Assembly (NCBI GenBank): GCA_030490835.1
Contig: CM059971.1
Coordinates: 23,119,817 to 23,183,816 of the forward strand
Direction: 5' to 3'
Source: Annona cherimola
Lineage: Eukaryota > Streptophyta > Magnoliopsida > Magnoliales > Annonaceae
DNA: 64,000 bases
The notes below the pieces were generated by a model. That model had not been told where the DNA came from. It worked only from the letters and a program-made list of their open reading frames with translations, and did not search any database. The translations under genes were made by a program, and so were the position numbers. This document shows positions 23,825-34,856 of the stretch, in pieces (the stretch's first letter is position 1; each line of letters starts with the position of its first letter).

Positions 23825-23950
23825 CTATGGCATGTGAACCTGGCGGTAGGCCAGCTGGTGTCACATACAGGCTCATGTGCCCAGGGTTGAGGTTCCGAAT
23901 CCCCGCTCCCACAAATGAAATATGTCAAAAGCAGTGGCTCCGGCTAATTA
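23825..23950 (+). mobile_element. tRNA-derived SINE-like fragment
   Basis: A polymerase III box A-like phrase (GGTAGGCCAGCTGGTG) is followed about 50 bp later by a box B-like phrase (GGTTCCGAATCCCC, one base longer than the GGTTCGAATCC consensus). An A-rich end (ttaaaaaaag) follows. This is the layout of a tRNA-related SINE head. The exact borders are not visible. Confidence 0.42.
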
Positions 23951-23954
23951 AAAA

Positions 23955-24410
23955 AAGAGTTTATGGAATTCGGTGAGGTGATTAGAGATGCTAATGATAA
24001 TTTCATGACAGCCATACGTTGGGCAATGCGTGGTTTGCTGGTTTCTCTGGTGATGGAAGAAAATGCAACTTCTGAAAATACGTTGCGCTATTTTTATTTT
24101 TTATTTTTTATGGTATACTATGGGCTTTTTGAATTGCGGTTCATGGATACAGAGGTACAGAGCGATTCTACCGTGCTCACGAGTTACCTCGCAAGTGATG
24201 ATTGGTGTTTCAACGGTAGGAGCGATAATAAAAGAGATTCAATTTTCTACATGTTCTCCGTAGTGGTAACCAAGCAGCTTATTCCTTGATTGAATTTTTT
24301 TATAATTCACGTGAGAAAATAACTATATGCGATGGGGAAGGCCACCAAATTGTATTGGCGGACAACTCTGTAAGGATCACATATTAATGAATGAATTATC
24401 TTTTAAAATA
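23955..24410 (+). pseudogene. LINE RNase H-like domain fragment
   Basis: Plus-strand pieces in shifting frames: GEVIRDANDNFMTAIRW (23970 on), FMDTEVQSDSTVLTSYL (near 24140-24195), VGAIIKEIQFSTC (near 24220), and WGRPPNCIGGQLCKDHILMN (24333-24392). They match, in order, the RVT_3 domain and C-terminus of the LINE at 39564-40448 (there: AVMRDSHGSF, ETDSLTLCKLL, DPPQCIRGTLCKDNF). Several frameshifts break the frame. Confidence 0.68.
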
Positions 24411-24626
24411 GAAAATGTCCTCTTTCATATTTCATTTCATTCAATTTATACCATATCAAAGAAGCTTCCACCTTTATGCATGTTTGGTCTAGTTTATCCA
24501 TTTCCAAATAAAAGGCAAACAAACCCATATTTTTCGTAAGTAACAATCATATTTTTTCATCTTTAATATTTTTTTATCATTACTAATATAATTTCTTATT
24601 TCCTCATGTGCAAAAAAAAAATTTTA

Positions 24627-24890
24627 GTGTGTTTGGGAAGTGATAAAATTTTTTAATATAAAAATTTTTTAAATGAGAGAATGATGTGACATGACAAAGG
24701 TGACGATGAAAAATGAAGAAAATAAAGTTAAAATATATAGATTAGTTGTAGAAGTAGTTATGTAGAAATGATTCAAAAGTAGAATAAAAATATGTGAAGA
24801 AACAATTAAAAAATAAGATAATTATAGAAAGTAAAAATTTTAGATCAAAAATTTTTGTGTGAAAGATTTTATTTCAAAACCAAATACACC
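24627..24890 (+). mobile_element. MITE, GGTGTGTTTGG family (copy 4)
   Basis: Ends GTGTGTTTGGGAAGTGATAA and CCAAATACACC, with the family interior ('aatgatgtgacatgacaaaggtgacgatg'). Confidence 0.65.
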
Positions 24891-25729
24891 AATAGCAGGC
24901 GCAAGTGACGCCTCGTTTTACGAAAGGAAATTAGAAACGCTAATGCCAGTTTCATATAAGTGGTTATATGGAACTCTTTCTATTTTGAAAGGTTAATAAT
25001 TGATACAAAGTTAGATTCATTCATTATATTTAAAATCATTCATTTAGTTTAGAAATCAAGTTTTATCCAAATCTAATATGTGCATTGGCTACATTTACTC
25101 AAAAATAAGTACATTAATGTGCAAATTAGAAAAAAAAAAACTCAGATACATTCACATACATATTATAATATAGTAATACTTTATAGAATGATTTATCTAC
25201 ATAGTAATGATATTTTAGATAATACAGATGTTGAAAATGCCATTTAAGTTTCATTATTTAGTATTAAATTATTTTATTATATTGATTTTACACATTTGTA
25301 GATGATACTTGTATATAATAATACTAGACAAATAAAATAATTTTCTTAATAATATAAATGATACTAAATATAATAAATGAAGTAAATTTTTCATCAACCC
25401 TCTATATGTTAAAAATAGAGAGGGCTTTATAGAAAAAGAAAATTCATAAAAGTATCTCATGAATAAAAATTAAGACAAAAATGAGAGAGTACAAAATTTA
25501 AAACTTCCCACACACTTTTCTTCTTTATGCAAAAATGATAAAAATTGATTTGTAGGTAAAATGAAACAAGATTAACAAGTTTTAAAACTTAAAAAAAAAT
25601 TGCATCAAAAAGTTTAAAATATAAAAAATAGGGTTTTAAGTATGAGCTAACAAGTAACAAGATCATAACTCTCCGTAGAATTCACATCATAATTTATTTA
25701 TTAACTTATTTATAAAATTTCAACATCAA
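24891..25729. other. AT-rich intergenic DNA
   Basis: Nothing recognised; the 63-codon minus-strand frame at 25269-25460 is low complexity. Confidence 0.45.
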
Positions 25730-25982
25730 GGTGTGTTTAGCAATGTATGAAACTTTTGAAACTAAAACTTTTTATAAAATAATTTCTTTATATCTTCTTA
25801 TCTTACTATCCTAATTTTCAATTATTTCCACCAAATACTCATGTAACTAACCTATCAACTTTAATTTTATTCTCTTTACTAATCATTGCTCTTATCATCT
25901 CACATCATTCTTTCCCATTTAGAAAAATTTGTGTGCAAAAAACTTTTCTTCTATAAATTTTATCACTTTCCAAACACATACT
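25730..25982 (-). mobile_element. MITE, GGTGTGTTTGG family (copy 5, inverted)
   Basis: Ends GGTGTGTTTAGCAATG and CCAAACACATAC. The interior 'cattgctcttatcatctcacatcatt' is the reverse complement of the family core. Confidence 0.65.
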
Positions 25983-26094
25983 TAATTTGTTTATAACTCA
26001 TTTATTTTAACAAGTTGTTTATACAATTGAAACAAGGTAATTTAAAGTATAAATGGTATTTTAGATTTTATAATGAGGGCTTATCTTGTTAGCC

Positions 26095-26340
26095 CAGTTC
26101 AAAAATATTTCTTTATATATTTTTTAAAATTTTATAAAACTATTAACCCAGATGTATTTAATTTATAAACAAAATTTTACTATTTTGGAGATACAAATAT
26201 AATTTTAAGATATTTAAAATAGACTAAAACATTTTTTCTATGATTAAAAATCCAAAAATATATACGTATCTTCAACAATGATAAAAATTGGTTTATAAAT
26301 TAAATACACCTAAATTAGGAGTTTTGTAAAAAAGGATTCA
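26095..26340. mobile_element. Degenerate hairpin MITE of the MULE-like type
   Basis: The phrases 'gatgtatttaatttataaacaaaattttactattttgg' on the left and 'caatgataaaaattggtttataaattaaatacacct' on the right are inverted relatives, as in the hairpin elements at 2587-3002 and 43150-43440. The ends are too decayed to set exactly. Confidence 0.4.
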
Positions 26341-27164
26341 AATATAAAAATAGGATTTTTTTATCACTTTTCTTTTATAATAAAAAATTTCAATATATAC
26401 ATGATTTTTGGCACAATAAAATATTTGAATTAGTCAACTATTTTCAGATTTAGGTATGGCTTGCTTTGGTCTCAAATGAGAGGCAGCTGCATGTTTGCCC
26501 AACCTTAGTCAAACATAGGTTTGCAGAGCGGGCCACTGCCAAGTCCAAAAAAACGGATCCTACATATATTAAAATACAATAAAATTTTATATAATCATTT
26601 ATTTATATATAAATTATACTTTAGACAGTTTAGATGTGACAAAAATCACTTTAAAGTTGCTATAAAACGGGTCATTTTGTATTATCTTAAAAATATAAAA
26701 AATGAAATTACACATGCTAAAAAGAAATTAAATATGTTCGCCAATGGCTTTACAATATTTAGCCTATTAAATTAAATTGGGCAAGTTTATAGAATATTTT
26801 ATTTATGCAAATCATATATATAATTATAAATATATTTTAAAATATAAGTTACAAAATGGGATCATCGTATAATTTTAAAATAGAATAAATTATATAAATA
26901 AAATGAAAGAGATAAAAATTAAATTAAGCAGATTTATGATATTATTAAAATTAATTGGTGATGTCGGGTATTCCATTCCCGGCATATGTGTCCGAGCATT
27001 TATTTCTTCCTTATTTTGTGAAAGTTTTACTTCTCCCATTTGATGGAAGTTTAATTGACAAGAACTCTCTTGAAAAATATAAGAATATTGCACTTTAAAC
27101 ACTGTTGGTTTTCATATGTGACTTTTGAGCCCCGCAGTCTGCCTCATTGTCGCTGATTTGGGAA
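26341..27164. other. AT-rich intergenic DNA
   Basis: Two short open frames (26521-26775 plus, 26890-27102 minus) show no family features. Nothing else recognised. Confidence 0.4.
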
Positions 27165-27370
27165 TGTGGATACTGAAGTCAAGAAACTTCACTTCTTAGA
27201 AGGTAGAGAAGCCAATGATTGGAAGGCTTTACAAATGAAATAGAAGCGTTAGCTAGAATTCCCCAGCATAGCATTGTGAAGATTTATGGATTATATTCCG
27301 ATGTTGGGCACAAGTTTTCGGTGTATGAATTCATGGAGAGGGGATGCTTCTCAGCTGTGCTCAGAGACGA
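27165..27370 (+). pseudogene. LRR receptor-kinase fragment (kinase N-lobe)
   Basis: The plus strand encodes EVKKLHFLEGREANDWK in one frame (27174-27226), then EGFTNEIEALARI and IVKIYGLYSDVGHKFSVYEF, MERGCFSAVLRDEKSA in another frame (27222-27372). These are the beta3 lysine region, helix C with its glutamate (NEIEAL) and the hinge (VYEFMERG) of the same receptor-kinase subfamily as the gene at 59206-62579 (there: [27 protein letters not shown]). A frameshift separates the two pieces, and the catalytic loop and C-lobe are missing. After about 27372 the frame runs into unrelated sequence. Confidence 0.72.
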
Positions 27371-27849
27371 GAAAAGTGCCACAGGTTTGCACTTGGATCT
27401 TGGCAGGCATGTACCACACGTGTGCCTATTTGAGATCCACGAAGTGGATCGTACACATGTGCCACACATCACACATGTGGGTGTTTTGGGGGGCTTGAGC
27501 AGACATTCTGGAAGAAGCAGGGTAGGCGTTGAAGGTTAATTGGATTGGAAATTTGTTTAAATTCCTTGTAATCATTATAAATTAAGTAATTAACCATATG
27601 AATGATTAAACGGTCTAGATAATTCACATGTGTGGAGAGATTAAGCATGTGTAGCACTCTGTTGCAGAAGAAAAAAGGGAAACAGCGGAGGTCTAGCGGA
27701 AAAGGTGCTTGATCTGGTTACTTTTGCAAAGAAACAGATAAGAAATGAGTTGTCTTTAAAAAATTATAAGAGATTCATGGTTTAGACCCTTCCAAAATTA
27801 TAAGAATTATGATGATTTTGATGTACCTTGAAGAGTTCTCTGAAAATTA

Positions 27850-28113
27850 GGGGTGTGTTTGTTTGGGAAAAAAAAAGTTCAATTAAAGCTTTCCACTCTC
27901 CATAATTTATCTATTTTTTAATTCTTGTTTACGTTTTTCTATATAAATTACCTTACTTTTCAATCATTTCTATACAATTAACCTATCTATTTTAAATTTA
28001 TTATTTTTACACCTCATCATTACTCTTATTATATTACATAATTTTTTATTAATATGACAACTTTTACCCTAAAAAACTTTTCATCAAAAGTTTTACACAC
28101 AACCAAACACACC
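27850..28113 (-). mobile_element. MITE, GGTGTGTTTGG family (copy 6, inverted)
   Basis: Ends GGGGTGTGTTTGTTTGGG and CCAAACACACC with the family core in reverse ('tcattactcttattatattacat'). Confidence 0.65.
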
Positions 28114-28715
28114 GTAGGTTTCAGAAACTATAATTTTTTATCTGAAAATGAAATAGTGGTCTTCTTCAAATTTTAATCAAATTAAACAAAACAAAGCTGA
28201 AATTCAAGATCTTAATGTGATCTTTAACTTTCTAGTTTAACATATGCTCAGTTAAAGGTGTTCAAGGGTTCAATTTTGGGTCGCAAGTGGCCCCTATTCA
28301 ATCCCAAAAAACTGTTTATGATTACAATGGATGGAATTGGACCCATATAAGTTTAAAATCGTGTTAAATGTAAAAGATATAGAGAACTAATGCATGAATC
28401 CACTGTGTATGCATGAACAATATGAAAGCCACGCATTTGTAAACCCTGTTGGATTCAGTTTTTCAAGCCCTTAATTGAATGATAATGATTCTTAAAACTT
28501 ATAAAACATGGGCATTTGGAAATTGGATATATGTCGTTTGAATAGGTGGAAGTGATTTTATAAAATTATGTGTGGATGGGAAAAGAAATGGGTTGAAACA
28601 AGGCTGTCTGCGTTGGCATTTCAGAACTATAAATGGGAAGCAAACCTGAATCATAGTATGATATTAATGAAATCATATGACAATAGGAAATAAAAGTAAA
28701 ACATCTGGTTTAACA
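28114..28715. other. Intergenic DNA, nothing recognised
   Basis: No domain or repeat signature seen; moderately AT-rich with no long open frame. Confidence 0.4.
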
Positions 28716-28719
28716 TCAA

Positions 28720-29070
28720 GAACGCCATAATAGATAGTGAAAAGCCCAACAACAACAACAACAAAAGGAAGCTTCTCCCGTATTATTACTTATATCAAGT
28801 TATATAAATGAATGCAAAAAATGATAGTGGAGAGCTCCAGTAAACAAAAACGTATTTGGAAGCTGCTCCAATCTTCCTTGGCTTACATAATTCACATTAA
28901 CATAAATGCCATGGCAGATGGTGAAGAGCCCCAATAGAAATGACTGGAAGCTTCTCCCTTAGCTTACATAATCCCTATCAACATGGATGCATAGCAGATG
29001 GTGGAGAACCCCAACTAAAAATTTTGTAAGCTTCTCTCTTGGCTTACATGATTCACATCAAGGTATATAC
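28720..29070. repeat. Four degenerate tandem units of about 79-94 bp
   Basis: The phrase 'gatggtgaagagcccc' and variants occur at about 28732, 28820, 28914 and 28993. Each is followed by 'ggaagcttctccc' and 'cttacataat' variants. This repeat lies downstream of the Raf-like kinase pseudogene. Confidence 0.6.
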
Positions 29071-29174
29071 ATGTTCATGAAAGAAATGGAAATGTTATCC
29101 ACAATACAGTTTCCCACGCCAACATGGAATCTTCTCAACGAATGGGCAACCCATCTCTGAAGTAGATCAGGCAC

Positions 29175-29310
29175 ATCTATAAATGGCCGGCAGAATTAGA
29201 GAACACGTTGGCATGAATATTCTGCCCTCCTGCGCATCTATAACATGGCCGGCAGAATTAGAGAACACGTTGGCATGAATATTCTGCCCTCCTGCGCATC
29301 TATAACATGG
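29175..29310. repeat. Near-perfect 61/62-bp tandem duplication with internal hairpin
   Basis: The unit beginning ATCTATAA..ATGGCCGGCAGAAT occurs at 29175 and 29236, and a partial third copy starts at 29298. Each unit contains GGCAGAAT and, 22 bases later, ATTCTGCC, which can pair. It lies about 30 bp beyond the stop codon of the minus-strand kinase, so it falls in its former 3' untranslated region. Confidence 0.8.
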
Positions 29311-29342
29311 CCGGCTGTATGCATCTCTTCTGAGCTTCCTAT

Positions 29343-31768
29343 CTAATTGAACACATCATCCAGCTTCTTGATAGAGTCTAGCTGGATGTTCATTAATGCT
29401 ATGATAGCTTGCATTGCAATCTCAGTGAAGGAAGGCCTCATTGGAGGATGTGTTGACCAACATCTAGTCATCAATGACCTCCACACAGGGTCACACCAGC
29501 TGTTGATCTCTGGCCGCAGATAACCCATAACTACCGGAACTGCAAGCAAGAGGAAAAGTAGAGATAAGTCATGCCAGCAGAGGAAAACTCATTATTAAGC
29601 TACAGGAAGAAATTACCAGCATTACTCAACAGAACACAAGGAGAAAATTAAATGTTAACTGCATACCTATAATTTCATCAGCACTCATGCTTGTATAAGG
29701 TGACTCCCTAGTAAGAAGTTCCCACATAATAATTCCAAAAGAGAAAACATCAACCTAAAGAAGAGAGCGTAAGAGGGGGTAAGTCAGAAGTTTGCAACAC
29801 AGCTAGAACATAAAAGAAAAGAGAACACACTCAATATCTTCTCTAGGTACAAATAAAGGAAAAAGTAATACCTTTTCTGTCACCAAGTTTTTATTACTCT
29901 TCAGAAGCTCGGGAGCCATCCAAGACAAGGTTCCTCTTGAACTTGCTGATACATTTGCATTTTGCTTTACCTTATCCAAGCCAAAATCTCCTATCTGTAG
30001 AGGAAATATTTGTCATCAGAAATTTCACAACAATGAATGAATGAAACTCAATTTGCTTTCAACTTTGAAGTAGTCCGGCTAGTAACTATTTATTTTTAAG
30101 CAGGTGCTTGGATGTTCAAAGTATTGAACGTGGTCTACTTCTTAATTGAGGCATGTCAAAGGATTTATATGCCAAGAAGTGCAACCAAGCAAACCATATC
30201 TAGTTGGAAAGAGGTTGTTTCCTCTATTGAGAGGTCGTAGACTATTGGCATGAATTGAATTTTCAATTGCATACCTTGGATACTGGCCTTTGGGGTTTTC
30301 CCGCACATTGACCAGGAGGTTATGGTACTTCAGATCAAAGTGAATAATATTTTTCTCGTGAACGTAGGCCATACCAAGTGCAGCATCCATTGCTATGATT
30401 AACCTCTATCGACGGTCAATAGTTCTGTCAACATAAAGAAGTTAATTTAGCAGAAGTAGCAGAGGATGAATAACTAGCTCCCTTCAAAGAAAAGCTTGTG
30501 AGTGCAAAAGCAAAAGAAATCAAGTCTTTCCCCCATAATAGCTATTTGAAGATAAGAACAAGTAATACCTCAGCATGGTGATTAGGTAGAGATAAAAATT
30601 TGTAGACATGGGCATGCTATGTATTAAGGAGAAATGGAATCAGCGTGCATTCATCTAGCAGTGATACTGTTGTACAAGAAACATGTCAGAAGGACCATAC
30701 CTATGTTTCTTCTACAAAACTTGTCTGAGTGAACCATTTACTATGTACTCTGTTATCATTGCTAGGCTATTAGGTGGTCCATCAGTAGCGACTCGGCGGT
30801 TGACTTTGTCAGGTGGCCTCCCTCCAGAAGTCCTTAACCTGGAAGGATTGCAACAAACAGGTGGTGGTCAGTACATAAATTAATCACGTTCCTCACATGC
30901 TTTATATCAAATTAAAAGCTAATGTCCAAGAGGATTGGATAGGAGAATGTGCAGTAGTTTGTCTACAATCACAGTTTACCTATAACAAAAACTTCTATAA
31001 GCGACGTCCAATTTCGTTTCCATATGAATCATATACTATAAGGCTGTAAATTTCTGGAGTGATAGCTTAATCACTGATATTATAATCCAAATAATTTCAG
31101 ACTCTAGATAAAATGAGGCAGAAAGAGTGATTACCAATCGATCTTCCTCATGTTTATCTCCTCTGAAACAACTTGGTTTCATCCTCTTGATGGCAACTTC
31201 GAAGCCTTTCCACTTTCCATAATAAACAATTCCATAGGAGCCTGACCCAATTTGCATAATTTCTTCTAGATTTGAATTCTTTATCTTCTGCAACGGATGC
31301 AAAAATATCAGAGCCACACTCACAAGAAAACAGAACCTGCAGTTAAGCAACATTTCCTACAAATATCTTTATAGCTGATCTGTTTTTAGAAACTGAAAGT
31401 AATACCTGTACTCACGGAATTTCGAAATCTGCATGACGATTTCGATTGATCTTGCAGCCATCAGTTTCTTTGCCATGATCGAGGTGCCCCAGCCCGAGCC
31501 CCATTCCCATATTCTTTTTCTTGTTTTCTTCCTCCAACAGCAAACGCGGTGTGCAATCACCATGAATGGGGCGATCATCTTCAACCGCATCGCTATGCCC
31601 ACTACTGTAGCAATCAATTGGGATGTAATCCATGTACCTCATCTCTTGGTTCTTGGTTCTTCTTTTGGCGGGAAAGGATTTTTCGGGCAGGACTTGGGAG
31701 AGTTGGGACTTCCGTGGAGTTGAAGCACAGGGCGTATGCGAACGAATATGCGAACGAAATGCGACCAT
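29343..31768 (-). pseudogene. Raf-like MAPKKK (group B type) kinase pseudogene, introns kept
   Basis: Minus-strand exons with good splice borders cover a kinase domain of the plant Raf-like family: 31135-31287 (glycine loop IGSGSYGIVYYGKW, lysine in VAIKRMK); 30701-30838 (DFWREA, then ITEYIVNGSLRQVL); 30275-30424 ([11 protein letters not shown], catalytic [12 protein letters not shown]); 29872-29994 (IGDFGLDKVK, GTLSWMAPELL); 29667-29754 ([20 protein letters not shown]); 29539-29343 (GYLRPEINSWCDPVW, MRPSFTEIA, stop). HFDLK in place of HRDLK fits the PB1-Raf group. A possible 5' exon (about 31406-31768) encodes no PB1 domain, and its phase does not join cleanly. TAG codons break VL*KKHR at about 30710 and RR*RLII at about 30408, and a frameshift with lost residues follows DFWREA. 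The copy is therefore inactive unless the stops are sequence errors. Kept introns argue for DNA duplication. Confidence 0.85.
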
Positions 31769-31950
31769 TTATAAAAAGAAACGTCCCACTGCAGTTTGGA
31801 GAGAAATGCTGTGATGACCGTTGGACGCTTTTGGATAGTCGAGATTCATACAAACATTCCTATTTTAAAAATATATCATATGTTTTTTTCAAAAAAATAG
31901 CATATGTAAAAGCTTTTAAAATAAGACATTATTAAAATAGTGACTAATAA

Positions 31951-32239
31951 TGTGTTTGTGAAATGAGAAAACTTAAAAAAAAAAATTTGGCGTAAAAGTT
32001 TAAAAGTTTTGAAATGAAAGCAAATGACGTGATATAATAGGGGTAATGATGAAAGTAAAGAGAATAAAGTTAAAAAACATAGGTTAAATTATATTCATAG
32101 TTGCATAGAAATAATTGAAAAGTAAAAGTATTTTTACGGAAAATGTAAAAAATAATTTCAAAATAAGATAATCATGGAAAATAAATTTTAGGTTGAAAAG
32201 TTTTTATGGGGAATTTTTTTTGTTTTACCAAACATGCCC
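31951..32239 (+). mobile_element. MITE, GGTGTGTTTGG family (copy 7)
   Basis: Ends TGTGTTTGTGAAATGAG and CCAAACATGCCC; interior 'aatgacgtgatataataggggtaatgatg' matches the family core. Confidence 0.65.
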
Positions 32240-32514
32240 TAATATATATTAATTTACTTGGTAAATATTTTAGATTTTTGAATTTTATTTTTTATTGACC
32301 GGTTAAAATTTCCATTGGAACCACAACTTGTTACGTCTTTGAAAGCTTTTTTTCAAATCCAAAGCATTTGTACTTTTGTTATTAATTTTTTTTATGATGT
32401 CAAAAATCATGATGTTTTGAAATTTTAACACCTTTCGAGAGTAAACATAAAAGTATTATAATCGCAAGTAGATATATACAGGTGTTTGATCAATTCAAAC
32501 CATTTTCAGTTGAG

Positions 32515-32760
32515 ATTATTTTAATTTGATAAAAAAATTAATTTCACAAAATTATTACTTTAGGTTTATTGTATCTATAAACCAAGTTGTACTATTTTTA
32601 CGAATAAGTATATATTTTTTATTTTTAAATACATAAGCATTTTAGTCATTTTAAATGGTTTAAAATGACTAAATTACTCCTCTATAAAAATTCAGAATAA
32701 ATTAAGTACATTTAAATTAATAAATTTATGAAAAATACTTTTTTGGCCCAGATGAGCTCA
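32515..32760. mobile_element. Degenerate hairpin MITE relative
   Basis: 'ggcatttt/agtcattttaaatggtttaaaatgact' at the centre and 'aagtacatttaaattaataa' at the right resemble the core of the hairpin MITEs at 18419-18794. The left end is not clear. Confidence 0.35.
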
Positions 32761-33371
32761 TTGATGATTAGGTGAAAATGATTGGGGGGGCCTAATATAA
32801 AATAGTTTTTAATATATGTTGTTGTTTTAGTATCATAAACATATGTATATATTTGGTTTTTCGTATCATAAGCATATAATAATTACTTGAGATCTTTAAA
32901 AAAAAATTTAAAATTAAGAAACAAATGAGTTCATGGACACATGGTTTGCATTACGCCATAACCATTTTTTCTGTGAAATTACACCTGTATTCTCCATTAG
33001 AAAAGAAATTTTACTTTTACACAACGTTTTTTTATTACATTTTACACAATGTATTTATCCAAAATTTATGAGAAAAAAAACAAAAAAAAAATGTCATTAT
33101 TTCTTGTGCTTGGGCTTCAATTTTCAAAATTGGTACAGTTCATAATACGTTTCTTTTATGAAAAATTTCACAAATACCCATTAATTTTACTTCTATTTAT
33201 GAGCTTTCAAAATTTCCAAATACGCCCAAGTATTTTCTCTAAAATATGACTTTTGTAAAATGAAAAATATGTCTAAATTTTAATTATAATTCTAAGCTAA
33301 AAATTAACATTCAAATGAATTTTTAGTACTTTTATAGCTATATAATCATACTTTTACCCTAGTAAAATTAT

Positions 33372-34165
33372 GGGGTATGATCTTGTGCACACAGGTGCAC
33401 TTAGCTTTGGTACATATTAGTACAAAAACACATTTTCATATTTTTTTGAAAATTTTTATACAACTGTTAATCTAAGTATATTTAATATGCATATCAACTT
33501 TTACCATTTTAGGGATTCGTATATATTTTTTGAATTTTTTAAAATTAATGGTATTTTAGGGTGTGTTTGGTAATAAATAAAACTTTTGATGAAAAGTTTA
33601 GGAGAGTAAAAGTTGTCAAATGATGTCATATAATAGGGGTAATGATGAGTAGTAAAGAGGATAAAATTAAAAAGGTAAGTTAGTTATTTGGATAGTTGTG
33701 TAGAAATCATCGAAAAGTAAGGTAGTTGTATAGGAAAATGTGAAAAAATGATTAAAAAATATGATAGCTATGAAGAGTGAAAAATTTTAGATTGAAAAGT
33801 TTTAAATTATATTTTTTATCAATTGTCAAACACACCTTTAGTAACCGCATTCTCTTCATATCAAGAGGTAGTAGCATGGATTAAGCGCATAGAATAGAAA
33901 AAAGAAACCTAGAGAAAATGGGTCTGCCTATAAACGATTCCATAGTCCTTCCAAGCTCGTGATGAGAAACAATCACACTAAAATGTTACTGATTTTAAAA
34001 AATTTAAAAATATCTACAAATATCTAAAAATGATAAAACTTGATACATATGTTAAATATATTTAGATTAACAATTATATAAAGAATTTCAAAAAATACAA
34101 AAAAAGAATTAAATACACTCAGTGAACCGAGGTTAAATGCACCCGGGTGAATTTAGCAACTTCCG
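33372..34165. mobile_element. Hairpin MITE, split by a second MITE, 9-bp target duplication
   Basis: The left end GGGGTATGATCTTGTGCACA, continuing CAGGTGCACTTAGCTTTGG, matches the inverted right end CGGAAGTTGCTAAATTCACC, continuing CGGGTGCATTTAACCTCGG. TAAAATTAT flanks both sides exactly (33363-33371 and 34166-34174), a 9-bp duplication as for Mutator-like elements. The interior is interrupted by the MITE at 33559-33836 and by about 140 bp (33841-33985) of unrelated DNA with no match in sister copies. Confidence 0.7.
33559..33836 (+). mobile_element. MITE, GGTGTGTTTGG family (copy 8), nested
   Basis: Ends GGGTGTGTTTGGTAATAAAT and TCAAACACACC. It sits exactly within the 'ggcattttag..' core of the hairpin MITE at 33372-34165. 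TTTAG-like bases lie on both sides, so a short TTA-type target duplication is possible. Confidence 0.72.
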
Positions 34166-34427
34166 TAAAATTATATATTATTTGAACATAAATTTTTATT
34201 TATAAATTCATAGTTACATTTTGGGTATATTTTCCATTTCACATAAGGGTAGGTATGAATGAAATTTTAGACAAAATATATAAGTATATTTAAAATGTTT
34301 AAAAGTTCGTGAGTACAAGCGGAACTAGGGATAAAATTCATTAATAAATGTGAAATTCACCCTTAATTTTTTTGAAATTTTTTTGTAAACATTAATCTAA
34401 CACCAATTTTCTAAATATTATTTAAAT

Positions 34428-34688
34428 GTGTGTTTAGTGTTTGATAAAACTTTTGAAAGAAAATTTTTTTGTAGAAAATTTTTAAAATAGGAAAAAATAG
34501 CATGTTACAATATGCGTAATGATGATAAATAGAGAAAATAAAATTGAAATAGATAAGATAATTGTATAAACAGTGGTGAAAAATGACTGGAAAGTATTAT
34601 GTAGAAATATATAAATAAATGATTAGAAAATAGGATAGCTTCGGAGAAAAAAGTTTTTGATTGAATAGACATTTTTTTGGCAATAGAT
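34428..34688 (+). mobile_element. MITE, GGTGTGTTTGG family (copy 9, decayed end)
   Basis: Starts GTGTGTTTAGTGTTTGATAA with the family interior; the right end is lost after 'tttttttggcaatag'. Confidence 0.55.
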
Positions 34689-34856
34689 TTCAAATTTTGA
34701 TGCATGTATTTTCGATCATATTGGTCACTTCAAAATACAATGTAGAAGTAAAAAATTCAAGTTGTAAAATTATGTAATTAGACTAATCTAGATTCCTTTA
34801 TTCAGTAAAAAATTAAAAACTCATATATGTCGTAGATATTCATTTATTTTTATGTA

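Larger units (their letters stand above)
33160..34355. mobile_element. Outer element of a three-level nest
   Basis: Left flank phrases (AATTTCACAAATACCCATTA, 'cttctatttatgagctttcaaaatttcc', 'gtattttctctaaaatatga') recur in inverted order on the right (34205-34340: 'aaattttagacaaaatatat', 'aaatgtttaaaagttcgtgag', 'gggataaaattcattaat'). They resemble the ends at 959 and 3427. The element holds the hairpin MITE at 33372-34165, which itself holds a GGTGTGTTTGG MITE. Borders are approximate. Confidence 0.4.

Noticed and set aside
28720..29310. CRISPR-like array
   Set aside because: The repeats are long, degenerate, contiguous without unique spacers, and the genome is a plant's.
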